A DNA stretch of 64,000 nucleotides from the NCBI GenBank assembly GCA_026874595.1, contig CM049314.1:36683229-36747228 (forward strand). Reading direction: 5' to 3'. Position 1 is the stretch's first letter; each line of letters starts with the position of its first letter. The notes beneath the pieces were generated by a model that did not search any database, was not told the DNA's origin, and worked only from the letters and a program-made list of their open reading frames with translations. Origin of the DNA: Sipunculus nudus (taxonomy: Eukaryota; Annelida; Sipuncula; Golfingiida; Sipunculidae). A program made the position numbers and the translations under genes. This document shows positions 21,995 through 35,271 of the stretch, piece by piece.

Positions 21995-24900
21995 GTCCGG
22001 TCGCCACTGGACTCAACCTTGTTTTTTTGTCTTAAGTTTTTTTTTCTTTGTGGATTTTGTTTGCCCACATATCAGGTGTGAAAAATATGTTGGTTGGCCC
22101 GCTGTCAGCCTTGGGCAATTTTTGCTAATTAGAATAAATCAAAATGGCCGCCACAATAATGCAAAAATAGCATAAATACCATAACTATATTGTAACAAAT
22201 CTCAGATACACTGCTGTAAGCTTCCATCAGCATTATATAGCTATCAGCATCATATTAATATTGATCATTTGTTTGCTATGTGATCGCCAACTATGTCGAC
22301 ATGCCTGTGCATGCTGAACTCATTTCTCCACTTTCTGTATCTAAACCAGATAGACCATTACTTTAGGTTTTATATTAAAATTAACAGCTTTTTAGAGGAA
22401 GGTGACCCAAATGAGTATAAATTTAATTGGATTTTAAATGTTTTCAGGGAAACATACAAATTTAGTCAATAGCAACAAACCGCAATTGATGTGAATGAAC
22501 ACACGCTTCTGACGTCATTTCTGTCATCAAATTTTTCAGGTATACCTGAAACCTTCAGCGCCAAAATCTATGTTATATAAACGATGAGGACAATGCGTAG
22601 AGTTTTATCAAATGCCCTGCCCCCGATAAAATTTGCACACGCGTGTTATGAATCATAATGAGGTTTAAAAGGGGGTCTGAAACTGTGCACTTAAAAAATG
22701 CATGAGCGCAAATCGGAAACATATAAATGTATAATATATATTCATCCATGCACACACAAAACACGAAAACTAAATGCAATTAATTGTATAATATTAAGCT
22801 GGTACATATTATAGAAACACGTAACATAATTAGTAATGTCAAATTTTGTTCTGTGAGATGATATCGCAAATTCAGGTATTTACTTGTATCTAAGAGACTT
22901 ACAAATGCAGAAAACAATATGATTTGCCGTGAACAGCCTATGTCTAAAAATCGCTAATTAATTACTCATATGCATTTGATAATCCATCAATTAATGCAGG
23001 AAGATGAGTAAGCTACATTTCCCAAGAAAAAAAAAAAGATGACGCCCTTCGACTGTAGTAGGTGGCTATATACAATAAATTGTCATATGAAGGAGGGGGC
23101 TCTAAACACAAGGTATAACTGGTGGGACACGGATACTGAGAATATCTCAGTTAAGCTCATGTTTCGTAAAAGATTAATGTACAGCAAGGGCTGTGAGTGG
23201 CATGCATAAGAAAAGAAACATTTATTATGGAATTTCGCCATACATATTCTTTTCCTTATTGCTATATGAAAATGTATGAGAATTAAAATGGATTGTCTAC
23301 CTTATTGTATAATGTCGCCAAACTCATATGTCAGCTATACAATCTTATTTCAATATACAAGGTCTGGTTTAAAATTCAGCATTTTCAACATTCCTCTTTG
23401 TTTCCACTTCAAGTTCTGAATTTGAATATGGAGTCTGCTTATTAGGGTGCAAGTTAAAGCTTTCCTTACTTTAAAAAACTAATATGCTTTATAAATGAAA
23501 TTTACGGCACTAAAACGGTGGTTATCGCGAGAAATATTATAGGTCTTGGATTTGAAACCTTTAGTCTATCCTGCTGTCGATTCTGGAATTGGTCAAGAAA
23601 TAATTTCCCATGAAAATCTTTGTCAGAAACCTTGCAGAAGATCATACATGCTTCAGCTAAATCATGGAGGGCCGAGTGCATGTCAGTCGGGTTGAGACTA
23701 TGCTATACTTGATTCCGAGATCCACCTGTCTGGGCTGTGTTGCCATGTTCCAACCTTACCAAGAGGCTGTTTTTCCCATTTACTTAGTTTCTGTGTCTCA
23801 AAAGACATTTATCTATGTACTGGTGGCACAGTACCACTACACTTTTACAAAAGAGGTTGGAGCATATTTGTGATCTGAGCCGGACAGATTCATTACCCGG
23901 ATATCATAGAAAAATAGAAAGTAGTCAAATGCCACTGATTCCGCTAGGATTATCATCAAACTGGGCTATGATTTTCATAGAAAATGTGTTTCACGGTAAA
24001 GGAACTTCATGGTTGTCGCCAAAAAAAAAAAGTTACCGTCGGCCTCGTTTGGGATAGAGAAATCTCATGGTGGTGATCAGGATCATCTTCAAAATTTAAA
24101 GGATTGTTTCCTGTGTATCACCCTATTCCTCTACAAAATTTGTACTGAAAATGCTGATATAGACAGAGCAAAAAAAAAAAATAATAATAACAAACCAGGG
24201 AAGTAAGGGAAATAAAAAATAAAAATATACATCCTAAGTCTCTGAATGCTGGCGGCCACATATGGAAGTCCACAGTTAGATAACCTTTGGCAATATGAAG
24301 ATACTGCATGAAAGTCATGGAGAACGGGTAGGGGCTTCAAGTATGACTCAGCTGTCTGTAATGCTTTGGGACCCCGATAATATCATATATATTTTTGTGA
24401 GACCTGTTAGTTTTCCATGCATGTGAGAGCTTTGTCCATTCGTATGTCCACCCTTCATAATACACTTTACAAAAACTTACATAATCTTTTGTTATGTATG
24501 TCCCGTTAATATTATATGCAAACACATATATACAACTGTTACATTTGCCACGAATAAAGATGAATTTCCGTAAAGGTGCCATTTTGATTTAAATAGACCC
24601 AAATTATGCTCACATAATCCCCCTCAAACTAAGTAGAACCTCGTATAAGTTGTAAATATCGGGCCTCGGTGTGCCACAAAGGGTAAAATAAAAACTGTGT
24701 GGATAACGGCAGTTTCACTCTTATTGTCTCATTATGAAGTCCATACATAGGTTACCAAAAAGCATATTATTTTTATAATATATAACAGCTGTTCGAGAAC
24801 TTTTGATCATTTCATCTTTATCTATACAGAGTGTTTAATTTGTTGAATTTATAACCCTCGATCTGCAGAATGCTTTGGAACATATGTACTAACCAAATCA

Positions 24901-25258
24901 TGTGTATAGTATATTTACAGTTTTTTTTTCAAATGGGGGAACAGCTACATTAAAAATGGTGGTCATTATGCCTAAAGCAATACCAAAATTGAAATCTCTG
25001 AGTCATAATACCCCAGAATTCATGTATTGGATGACCCTCTATGTCAAATGTAAAGGTAGTTATGGCATTTATGTTATTTTCACATTTTTTTTTTTTGCGG
25101 CCATTTTGTTTTATGCTAATTAGCAAAAATTGCCCAAGGCTACAGCGGGCCAACCAACATATTTTCTAGACCTGATATGTGGGCAAACAAAATCCACAAG
25201 GAAAAAAACTTAAGACCGTAAAAAAAGGTTAGAAAAAAATGACCTTTGGCTGCCGGAC
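21995..25258. mobile_element. 3.26-kb DNA element with ~200-bp terminal inverted repeats
   Basis: The left end (21995-22200) and right end (about 25050-25258) are inverted copies. They share GTCCGG at the tip, then TCTTAAGTTTTTTT, GATTTTGTTTGCCCACATAT, TATGTTGGTTGGCCCGCTGT, GGGCAATTTTTGCTAATTAG and CAAAATGGCCGC. Both ends are flanked by TA, consistent with a TA target duplication (Tc1/mariner-like or other TA-targeting transposon). The interior holds only short frames; an 81-codon minus-strand frame at 24337-24582 is not recognised and no DDE transposase motif is seen. It is therefore probably a non-autonomous or internally replaced element. Confidence 0.75.
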
Positions 25259-26379
25259 TATATGGTGAATCTCTGATATTTGCATATTAGGGCGTCACAA
25301 GGCTATTTGAGGACTTGCATGACGATTCCCCCGCTTTTTTATATCAGACCGTTACGCCTCATGTAAATGACAGCGTTGCTATGAGAACGTAAACAGCGGT
25401 CCTATAGGCAATAGACAGCTGGACCCGCTTGGTAACATTCACACTGAAATCATGTATTTAGATTTTCCATACAAAAACCTTAGTGTCCTATGATATATCT
25501 CTGCTGTATGAACCTTACGGTCAATGGGCCAAATGTGGAACCATTTTGTAACGATAGGTCCAGTTAAATTTTCTCTGCCGAGATGACAGGCGTAGCATTT
25601 ATGTGAACCCGTGTATTGATTCTCTAAGTCACTGCCAAGTTGCCAACTTACGAATCGTTGTGATTTTTTTCAGCCAGCGGGTACATGTATTACATTTTGA
25701 CTACGTTTGTCGCGTGTACACCTGAATATTTCACTCTGACTGCCTGAGACAGAGTTTTTTAGGCCTACATTTAGTTTAAACAGGCCCAGTCTGAAGAGTG
25801 ATGGTCTGATAATCGTTAACATTGAGTGTGAGGGTTATAGTGCTGAACGTCACGCCGAGCTCAACATAGGCGAGAGCTAAAAAAATATTAAGACTGATTG
25901 ATTTGAATATTTGTAGGAGATGACTGAATGAACCATGCTGGTTTAGAAAAGAGATTCAGGGAAAACCCACCAATTACTGACCTTAGTTCAGGGAGGCGGT
26001 GATGTGTTGCGCTGACCATCCCATAATCAGTGTGGTTTACCAGTAGATTAAATAGTGGGCAAGAAAGTCGTACTTTAGTTATATAAATTGACGCTAGGTG
26101 GCAGTACTGTTTTAAGCAATGCAACATTGCTTGATTGCTCTGTTATGTTTTAATTATTGCTTCGACTGGGCCACCTAGCTATGCAGCACAGGCCATCGGT
26201 CCAGTTGTTTTCCTATATTTTGATATCATGCTAATATCCCGTACAGCCTTTCTTTTAAGTGATCGTGACAAGATGTATTGTCCCGGCAAAAATAAAACTG
26301 GTGTGCTCAGAGATACGTGCACCGAGTTGCTAGGCGCCGCCTTGTTATCGTTTACTTTGAACACGCGCCCGTTTGTACA
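25259..26379. other. Noncoding, less AT-rich than surroundings
   Basis: No gene is recognised. CpG dinucleotides become more frequent from about 25350 onwards, which could mark the upstream part of a promoter for the candidate exon ending at 26570. Confidence 0.3.
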
Positions 26380-26570
26380 TAAATGTTGGGATTAGCAAGG
26401 GGGCGGAGCTTAAGGCCATGCCATCGGAATGATAAATATGCTCGGTATTTCCATGACGTCGATCTCACCAGTGTATTTAGTGAAGCGTGTTTCCCAGAAT
26501 TTGGGGCGTTATCCCTACATCGTCGTGCCGATATGCTGGATTGGTGTTTTGAACCAGAACAAAATAAAAG
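26380..26570 (+). other. Candidate first exon ending in a splice donor
   Basis: A relatively GC- and CpG-rich stretch ends at AAAAG|GTAAGA (donor after 26570), which fits the animal donor consensus well. An open frame crosses it from ATG 26383; a shorter start would be ATG 26532. The encoded residues match no family I recognise. No downstream exon was found, so this may be a chance donor. Confidence 0.2.
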
Positions 26571-26889
26571 GTAAGACAAACTAATATACTCTCTCTCTCA
26601 GCCGGTTTCCATTTTGTCCTCCTGGCATATTGTATAATATCATATGTTCATCATACGATATCATGTATGAATATGATATGACCGGCATGCTATAATATTG
26701 TAGCTGCTTATTTATTCTGGGAGGAAATTGGGCTTGGGCAACATGCACTCGCACAATTTAAAGAGATAAAATAACACTTTTTACTGGAATAAAATTTAGA
26801 GCCTAAACCTTCAAAATATCAGGACTGCATATTATTATCTAGACTTAAATGAAACAGAAAGATACTTACCAGACTAGATAAAAGGACTG

Positions 26890-27150
26890 CTCTTTGGATA
26901 TGGGTGGCTCTTCACCTGGGTAGCCGACATTGCCGTAAAACCAACCCCAAGGTGAAAAAGAAGCCATATACCCTCTGCCTGCCACAGAGGGCAGGCACAG
27001 GGGTCCACTGCTCGATGATCCAAGAGAGCGAGAATCGCCAGGGCAAGGGGGTTTTATCCCAGAGGGCGAAGACCTTAGCTGCCTGTGATTGGCTCTGAGG
27101 CATCTCTATGTTTACTGTCAATCAGTGTTTATGCCCCGCCCCTGCATGAC
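26890..27150. promoter_or_regulatory. Possible promoter-like GC/CCAAT cluster
   Basis: Within a locally GC-rich patch are GATTGG (reverse CCAATC), CAATCA, and a GC box CCCCGCCCC at about 27133. A perfect 8-bp stem TGCCTGCC/GGCAGGCA is near 26978-26999. These are the motifs expected for NF-Y and Sp1-type factors. No gene start on either side could be confirmed, so the assignment is speculative. Confidence 0.2.
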
Positions 27151-27426
27151 CATCTGAGGTCCAGGTCAAAGGGCAAGAATGTTACAATATGAACATAGCA
27201 CAACTTATCATATATTTCATATTGTATCATATCATGCCATGTCATGAACATGCAATATCATATCAGCAATTCTGACACTAAGAGAAAGATATACCTTCAT
27301 CTTATAGAAACATATATCTGCTGTAATCTCCGAATCAGCACCTACAGGCAGACCAGACCAGTTTCGTTCATCACTGTCCATTAGAAAAGTGAACGGCGGT
27401 GGTTTGATGCGCGATCGGGTTTGGGT

Positions 27427-27439
27427 GGGGGGGGGGGGG
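27427..27439 (+). repeat. G13 homopolymer
   Basis: Run of 13 G followed by CGGGGCGG. Comparable runs are at 28678-28688 (11), 28977-28991 (15) and 36221-36233 (13). Confidence 0.95.
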
Positions 27440-29739
27440 CGGGGCGGAACAACCTATATTAAACAAATTTTATTACCCGGTTATACCTATGATAATATTT
27501 GACCGTTGTGATTAGGAAAAAATCACGACTATGTTCAATAAATGCTTACTGTACATGCATCAACCAATCTGATAGGGTGTTCATTGCTCACCCTCCTGAC
27601 CAGCAATTGGGCAAATGATAAACATATTAAAAATAATATGGTTTAGAACACGAAATATTTTTACTTGAACAAATGTGGTAGATCCTTACACCACGTTACA
27701 AGGTAATATGCCTACACAGCGTTTCGTCTCAGAGGAACCTTTATTGACTATTCAAATCAGAATTATGACGAATAAACCTACACCATGGCTTTGAAAAGCT
27801 TATTTAAAATCGGTCAGAAAAATGGTAAAATAATGCATCTCTCGAGACCTTGCTTATCTCCGGGTATTGAAAAATAGGTCATTGGTACATTTGCACTCAG
27901 TGTATAATTTCCCTATATATACGTTCACACCGGGACCGCTCAATCTAAGGAACATGGTTTGAATGCTCAGCAGCAAGATTCTGTCTTTTGTTAGATATAA
28001 ATAACGTTGAACGAATACTTTATTCATTAAAATAGTTTCCCTAACTTAAGGTATAAAGTGAATGATGTGTTGTCAAAAAGATTAATCTTGAGGCGTACAC
28101 TAACCTATTTCCATACGAGAACTCAATATTACATACTATGAGCAAGTTAACAGTGTATAACATGTTTTCCAATATGAATTTTGCATTGTAAATGTTTAAA
28201 GATTTTTTTCTGGTCAGAAACTATAAAATATATAATTATCAGTGTTTTTTTCTAAATATGGAATAAAAATAAACAAATTCAAAATAAAATAATACAACTT
28301 GTTTATCTGTGAACGCCCATGAATGTCTTCGTCTGTGTAATACGGTAGCTACTTCGTAAATTGCTTTCAGGTTGAGTGGGGAGTTAATGCTTATTTTTGA
28401 TAATTATCTTCTTGGTCGGTCATTACCCCTGCTTTATGAAGTAACGATTATCTTTTATCCGATTTAAAAGTGTTGGAATTGGTAATTCAACAACCCACAA
28501 AATAAAAGACAAAGTTGCTTACACTAGGTACTATTCATCAAATTAATTCAGGTTCCGTTGGGCATAAGATTTTTCCGGATAAATGAAAACAAAACGCGGT
28601 GGAATAAAACGTAATTCTTAAACCATATACAATAATATGAACGTAATGAAATTAATGCAGAATATCAAATCGTTTCAGGGGGGGGGGGTCCCCCTCTTTT
28701 TCTCTTTCTCACTCTCTATATAATAGCGGATAAACCCAGTATACCGGGCTTATTCCCGGTGTTGAGGAGATATATTAACAGGGATGTGGAATGTTGGCTC
28801 ATTTTTTTATTCTAAAAGTTAACAGAAAGTATGTTTTTCAGTTGGAAACTGTCTCAATAAGGTATGTATAAAATAATTTTACATTTATTTTGTGGCACTG
28901 TGCTAGTGCCAAGAAATTCATACCCTGGTATGTTAACCTAGAAGACCTCGTCACTGATGATGTTTACATTGCGAACGGGGGGGGGGGGGGGTGGCATTCA
29001 GGCTTTCGATGATATTTGACTGGATTTTATCGTTTGACGTATAAAGATTAGGTTGATGTGAGGAACACATGAAAGATTTATTAAATGTACGTGCAATGAA
29101 ACTGTTCCTGAAGAAAGAAACAGAAATATGCATACCTCGTAAGTAGCAGAAGCGGACCCAACCGGACTCCATGCAGAGGATCTGTATCCAATTTTCAGCT
29201 ACCGCAACCTTTTTTTCATCGTATTAGACAAATTTAGGCCTGAACCCCCCGCCACCACCCCATTCCTCCCCACCCCACCCCTGTTTCTGAAATTGGGACC
29301 TTGAATTAGGTCCATTAATCCTCCTGGTTTGAACTATTCATTTCATAAAGCGAGAAACAGTTGTTATCCTCTTTACCGATCACGCACGTGGATGAGAGCC
29401 TCGTTCAGATGTAAGGCCAGAGGCTCAACTCCCTCGCTGAAAGCAAGCGTTATTCATATGAATAATAGTCCTTAATATTGTTTGCGGTTGAGTGACCACG
29501 ATGCACTCATTCCAGTCTTTGTCGAAGGCAGTTCGGCTGTGCTCTGTCAAAATCTTAGGTGTATATATTTCATATGGATGCAAAGACAATGTTGATAAAT
29601 ATACATGTTGTCTTGGAAGACTAAATGCTATAATTAATTAATATGATTGTTCTTCTGTGTATATTCTAGGCAACTTTTATAATGACATTTGAAAGTGCAC
29701 TTTATTCAACAAGCATTTTCTAAACTTAGGGAATGACAC
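27440..29739. other. Noncoding spacer with poly-G runs
   Basis: AT-rich DNA interrupted by G runs at 28678 and 28977. A fragment with AGCAGAAGCGGACCC near 29145 resembles the end of the 2315-2445 repeat, followed by a C-rich stretch at 29245-29282. No gene. Confidence 0.4.
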
Positions 29740-32151
29740 GGGCTTCATTATTTCAGACGATCGAATTATCGCCAATGGTATACGGAGGTTATTGAAGTCT
29801 GGGGATCCACCTCGTGGTTAGATCATTGTATATGTTCTGAAGACGCATTTAAAGTTGTTAACACCATTCGCATTTATCATGATTATGTTTCCTCTGACCA
29901 CCTACCATTATGTATTGATATTATTGTTGAGTGTTTAACAGAATTAATTTCATTTAAACAGATAAATGGAATATTCAATGTGAACTGGACCGCTCAAAAC
30001 TCAGAACAACTCCGTAAATATTAAATATTAAGAGCTCTGTAACTACAACTTGCGCAAACTGATCACCAATATTGTGCATCAACTTGTAAAGACGCTTCAT
30101 GTAAGTCAGAGCAGCATCGTGCCTACATTGGTAAATTATATTATACAATTGTCTCTAGTTTAATTAATGCATCAGCCGATACTCGTTCGGTTAGGGACAT
30201 TAAAGACCGGAAAAACGTTTATCATTCTCGGTTGGAATGATAATGTAAAAAAAATGAACATGATACTGCGAGGGAAGTCTTTTTCGGTGGCAACATCCGG
30301 CAAACTTACGACAGGGTGTCACTTTCGACGTTATGAAGCGATCAATACATATCCTTTAATATACTTTACGGCAGTAAAAACGTACCGAATCTCGAATAAA
30401 GGCTGAAAAAACTGGCCACAAGCATTATTGCAGGTAACAGATCATGGTGTGAAGAAAGCACATAAAATTAATTTATCATGTCCTTCGAGTATTGAAGGTG
30501 TTACGGGGGTAGAAAATATTTTAAAATTGTGGGACGTAAACTATAAACTTGTATTTGGTAATCCAGAGTATAATCAGGATGACATTAATGACATAAACAA
30601 AATATATATTAAATTATATCATCTAAATTATTCCCAGGAGATGAAGGTGACTCAGGATGAATGTCTCGCATTTATCATGAATCTTTCAACAGGCACAGCT
30701 TCAGGCTTCGGCAACCTAACTGGAGAACATATCAAATGTGTCAACCTTTACATAGCTAAGCCCTTCTCTGTGTTGTCTTCGTGTATTTATGGTGAATGTT
30801 TATTTTCTTCAGGCTTTAATGCAAGTGTTATAATGGAAATAGTTGAAAGTTAAAGTCGCTCTGTGAATGACAAGGGAAAATATAGGCCCATGGCATTGTC
30901 ACCAGTCATTTCCAAATTACTTTAAATGTTATTGTATTCTAGAATGGTAGATTACCTGTACACCACTGATTATCAGTTTGGCTTTAAGGAGGCACTTGGC
31001 AATGAACTTTGTATTTACCCTCTTAAAGAATGTTTAAACTTTTAATAAGGGTCCTTATATGTTTGTGTGTCCCCTTGATGCTACAGCAGTCATATACCAC
31101 TCTGTTTAACAAGCTCCTAGGACGAAACCCATATTTATTATTCTTATATCGATCACGAAACGTGTGTCAGGCGGAACTTAACAGATTCTGAAATTTTCAA
31201 GGCCACCAACAGATTCAGTCATGGGGGATACTTTCGCCTTTGTTGTGCAATATTTATATGCATGACTTGAGTGTCGGGCTAAATAACAAGGCAACTGGAT
31301 GTTGTATAAATAATGTAAAATATAATCACTTAATGTACGCAGATGATGTCTTCCTGTTTTTTATCCTCTGTGGAGGGATTTCAGGCTTTGGTGGATCTCT
31401 ATTATGAATATAGCACATTGCATAATATTGCCTTTGACAAATCCTAAACGTTGTGTATGCATGTTCTTTTGGACAAAAACAAATGAGGAAATAGCACTAC
31501 GTGCATCAAGTCCAGAAAAACTATCATTTGTCAAACAAATCACCTACCTGGGTCATTTTATATTTGACGACTTGCCCCATGATAATAATTTGTTAAGCAA
31601 CTACAATCTTTATATTGTAAAACCAATACATTAATATGTAAATTTTCTCACTGTTCAGAAAAATACGAGTGTTTTTATTTCATATGTACATTGGGACTAT
31701 GTATTGCCTCAGTCTGTTGTTTCTTTATAAGCGCAGTAATATGACAAGCTAAGAATAGCATACAATTATGCCTTTAGGATTTTAATTTTTCTGCCTAAAT
31801 GGTGTAGTGCATCAGAAATGTTTATAACCAGGAATGCCACTTCCTTCGAGGCCTTGTTATAAAATGTAAGACAATCGCTTATAACACGCATAAATAATGT
31901 TAACAATTTGTATGTCAGTACCATGAGTATAATTGAGATACTGGGTAAATCATGTCTGTTTAACTGTATTTGTCTTCTACATTCAGATGCCAAATATTCA
32001 CTGCTATTATCACAAATAAGTGAATATGTTATGGTCAATTCATTAACATGCATGTCTCTAGATTATTGCACTAATATTTCCTGTAATATTGTCACAATAA
32101 TCATTATTATATAGACCAATGTAGGTGTCTGAAATAAAAGCATTCATTCAT
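29740..32151 (+). pseudogene. Decayed LINE (endonuclease and reverse transcriptase remnants)
   Basis: In shifting plus-strand frames the region reads as a non-LTR retrotransposon. The end of an APE-type endonuclease is at 29815-29910 (LDHCICSEDAF, then SSDHLPL with the SDH motif). A linker with GWNDNVK is near 30222, and reverse transcriptase pieces follow: YRPMALSPVISKLL near 30880 and the catalytic YADD at 31336-31347. Frame changes and stops interrupt it many times. The 5' part of the endonuclease is missing. The 3' end near 32150 runs into CATTCATTCA and a (TA)n array, as is usual for LINE tails. The clade is not certain (CR1/Rex/Jockey range). Confidence 0.8.
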
Positions 32152-32164
32152 TTATATATATATA

Positions 32165-32201
<37 letters not shown>
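32152..32201. repeat. (TA)n microsatellite
   Basis: TA run joined to the 3' end of the LINE and to the left end of the following MITE. Confidence 0.9.
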
Positions 32202-32203
<2 letters not shown>

Positions 32204-32384
32204 AAACCTCGTTGTGCCGAACGCGCTAAAGTCGAATAACCCACTTATGCCGAGGTAACGAACTCGATAATCCGGCCAACTGTAGTTCAATTATTACCAA
32301 ATAAAACCCGCTTGTGTCGAACCTTCGATGTATGGAAGTTTTCTGTAGCTTTCTGACTTCGACAAAACAAGGTTTTACTGTATA
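32202..32384. mobile_element. Tigger/pogo-like MITE
   Basis: Imperfect terminal inverted repeats: left TAAAACCTCGTTGTGCCGAA, right in reverse complement CAGTAAAACCTTGTTTTGTC. An ACCTCGTT-type end after CAGTAAA and insertion in TA are typical of pogo/Tigger elements. About 180 bp, no coding capacity. An internal AAAACCCGCTTGTGTCGAA resembles the ends again. Confidence 0.65.
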
Positions 32385-34146
32385 TGAGGTCGTCGAAAGC
32401 GTTTGCAAATAAACTGTCATTTATTGCCTGGCTTGAATCATATGTCAACCCTTTAAGAAGTTTGCGGAGGTGATAAAAACAGTTGTCATGGCAGTTAGGT
32501 CGTAAGGTTTAAGTTCACTGTATGTTGACACCCTGTTATCGTTGTTCCCAAGTACCTGAGTACATAAGGAGACATCTAAAATAATTACACTTTCAGGTGT
32601 CTCCAGCTATTCGTTTTTAATGTAAATATTTTGGTCGCATCCATTGACAACGCAAGCAGACAGACATGCTATACAAGCCTTTATTGTATGGTTCTTTCAC
32701 ATCTGTCTGAGATCAAATATGTTGGGACTGAGTAATTGGTTTGGCCAGTTCATCAGGCCTCAAACATGCAGCAGAGTAAAAGTTTGATTTGTCAAAGCAC
32801 CCTGAGCCAATTTTTCCTCTTTCAGCTTTTTCAAGATATTTAAAATAAGGTAATCTTCTCTAACAACTGCAAGTACATGTGTACTGATATTTTGGATATA
32901 CATGTATATTCCATTTGAAAATCCACAAATTTATATGGTATTGTTACGGATTTACTGTTAATGTATATTTTTTCGATTGTCAATATAACTTACATTTTTC
33001 ATTTCATAATAAGATATGCTTACTGTTTAAGTATTTGGTCTTATTAGCTCATTGTGTTTTTTCTTATAAAATATCTGCCATACATAAGATTGTAGTGATG
33101 TCGAGCCTATGCAAAATTTTTAATATATCATGACTTAAACGTTAAAAAGAAAAAAGTTACAATTTGGAAATCTTTATATTCATAGGCTTTGAAAAAAAAA
33201 TGTTAAAGGCAAAAAATTATTTTGTCTCAAGATACCATTAAAATTTAAAAGGATCTAAAAATGATTTTAAAAAATACATTCTCCAACATCAGTTTATGAC
33301 GAGGCCACCCCCGTTCTGGCATACTCGTAGAAATGTGATATTTGTTTCACTTGTTTCTTAATAGTATAAGTTATAAACCGGTTTCACGAGCAAGGAGATT
33401 TCATACAAATAAGTGATTGTACAAAGCAACGTCAAGTGATATCCATTTCTTGAACTGCATTACGTTTGTCAGTTTTCATTGTCAGTGAAACCCTATCGAT
33501 AGGAATAAGTAGTAAATATGTTTAGATTATTTCATCTCCCTGCTCTGGCAGACCAAGTTAAGTGTATCTTTATAGTGTGTACATTTGGCTAAATAACGAA
33601 ACGATAAGGTGAATATTATTGTTATGACAGTGCATATTAACTGTTACGAGGCCATGTCTCAATACGTGCAGCATCAGTTGCACATTTCTTGCAACTGACA
33701 CACCATGCGTTCTAAAGCCACATTTTTTATCATAAATAGCAGACTTCTTTAGCATCTAAACTTAGCCATTACAAAATGACACCTGTCGTTTATGTTTCTG
33801 TCATGGAATGAATGTTAAGGGTAATAGTAATAGAAGTAACAACACTAAGAAAAGAAGAAAGAGAAGCAAGTTCATATATTGATGGTAATTTTATGAAACG
33901 CCTCATTGAAAGTGCTATCGTCAAGTAATATCGTGACTACAACTACACGCTAACAAATTCCTCTTACGTAAACTCAACACAAATAGTAATCCAGATTAGG
34001 CACGTTGTACAGGTATTAAGCACAAACACGCTTCAGTGAACAACCAGATGTTCAATGTTCAAGTCATAACGTTCTGAAGAGTGCCGTACAACGGTACGAA
34101 ACTATTTAATTAACACGATGCTTTCAATCGTTTGATTCCTTACACA

Positions 34147-34148
<2 letters not shown>
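32385..34148. other. Noncoding spacer
   Basis: AT-rich; nothing recognised. Confidence 0.4.

Positions 34149-34188
<40 letters not shown>
34149..34188. repeat. (TA)n microsatellite
   Basis: About 40 bp of TA. Confidence 0.95.
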
Positions 34189-34190
<2 letters not shown>

Positions 34191-35271
34191 GGTTCGTAAT
34201 ACGTTGAAATATTTATTTCCTAAAGGAAATCTAGTAATTTAGTTTTCCTTTCCACAGGAATATTTGCTCTATACAATATATCCGTTATAGATACATTTTA
34301 TCTTCATTTCAAACTTTCATTTATTCACTAGCAAGGGTTAGCTAGATTACGTTGGGCATGATCTAACAATGCTAGGGGAACTGGAAGGTCATGCAATATC
34401 CACAAATTTCCTTACACTTTGGCCAAGACGTTAAGTTATAAAAAAACCTGCATAACAGATAAAAATATATTGTATTCAATATTCATCAATAGAATGCATT
34501 TTTGTATTTATGAGTGATTTATCCCTAGAAATTTAATTGTCTAAAATGTTGGTAACATGAGTTATGTGTTTTAAATTCGATACTCATTTGATCTATTTTT
34601 CACAGTATTTGCAAAATGTAAATATTGGGTCCGGTTTTCATTTTTTAGAACCATAGATCTTCCAAACCTTATGTTTTATATAACCACAAAGACTAAATGT
34701 ATGTATAGGACAGGGAAGACTTTCCTGATATTTGCAACCTTGTATCAATGCATTACAATAAAAATACAAGCCTGACGTTTTCCCCAGTACTACTTCAATG
34801 ACATTGAGCAATATAATGTAGTTTCTGTCCGCGAAAGTGGAGCGAACGTACGTTTTCCTATTGTTAACCTTTGTCAGAAAGCACACAGATTCTGGATTTT
34901 AAGTTTTATTTCAAATGATGTTATTTGCGCTGTCGTATTGGAACAGGCCGTTTGCGCAACCACGTTATGTAGTTTTCTTGATTTAATGGACCCGGAAACG
35001 CAAATCCCTCCATGTCTTGCATTCAAAAATCTTGAGTAACCTTCTTCTGAGTATAATCTTTATATGAAACCTTTGAAGCCTGGAGGTGGTTTGAATTTGG
35101 ATTTTTCTTGAATGTGTAACATGTTGAGGTCATAGGGAACAAAGGAGAGACAGTATATATTCTGTTTACAAAATAGACCTAGGGTCAGACATAATGTGTC
35201 ACCAACAAAGTTAACGTAATTGAGAAGACGTCTTTCAACTAGGAACGATGAGCATAATTAAAAAGCCATTC
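34189..35271. other. Noncoding spacer
   Basis: No gene or repeat recognised. Confidence 0.4.

Noticed and set aside
24337-24582. 81-codon minus-strand frame with Cys residues in the 3.26-kb element
   Set aside because: No recognisable domain; not enough to call a transposon protein.
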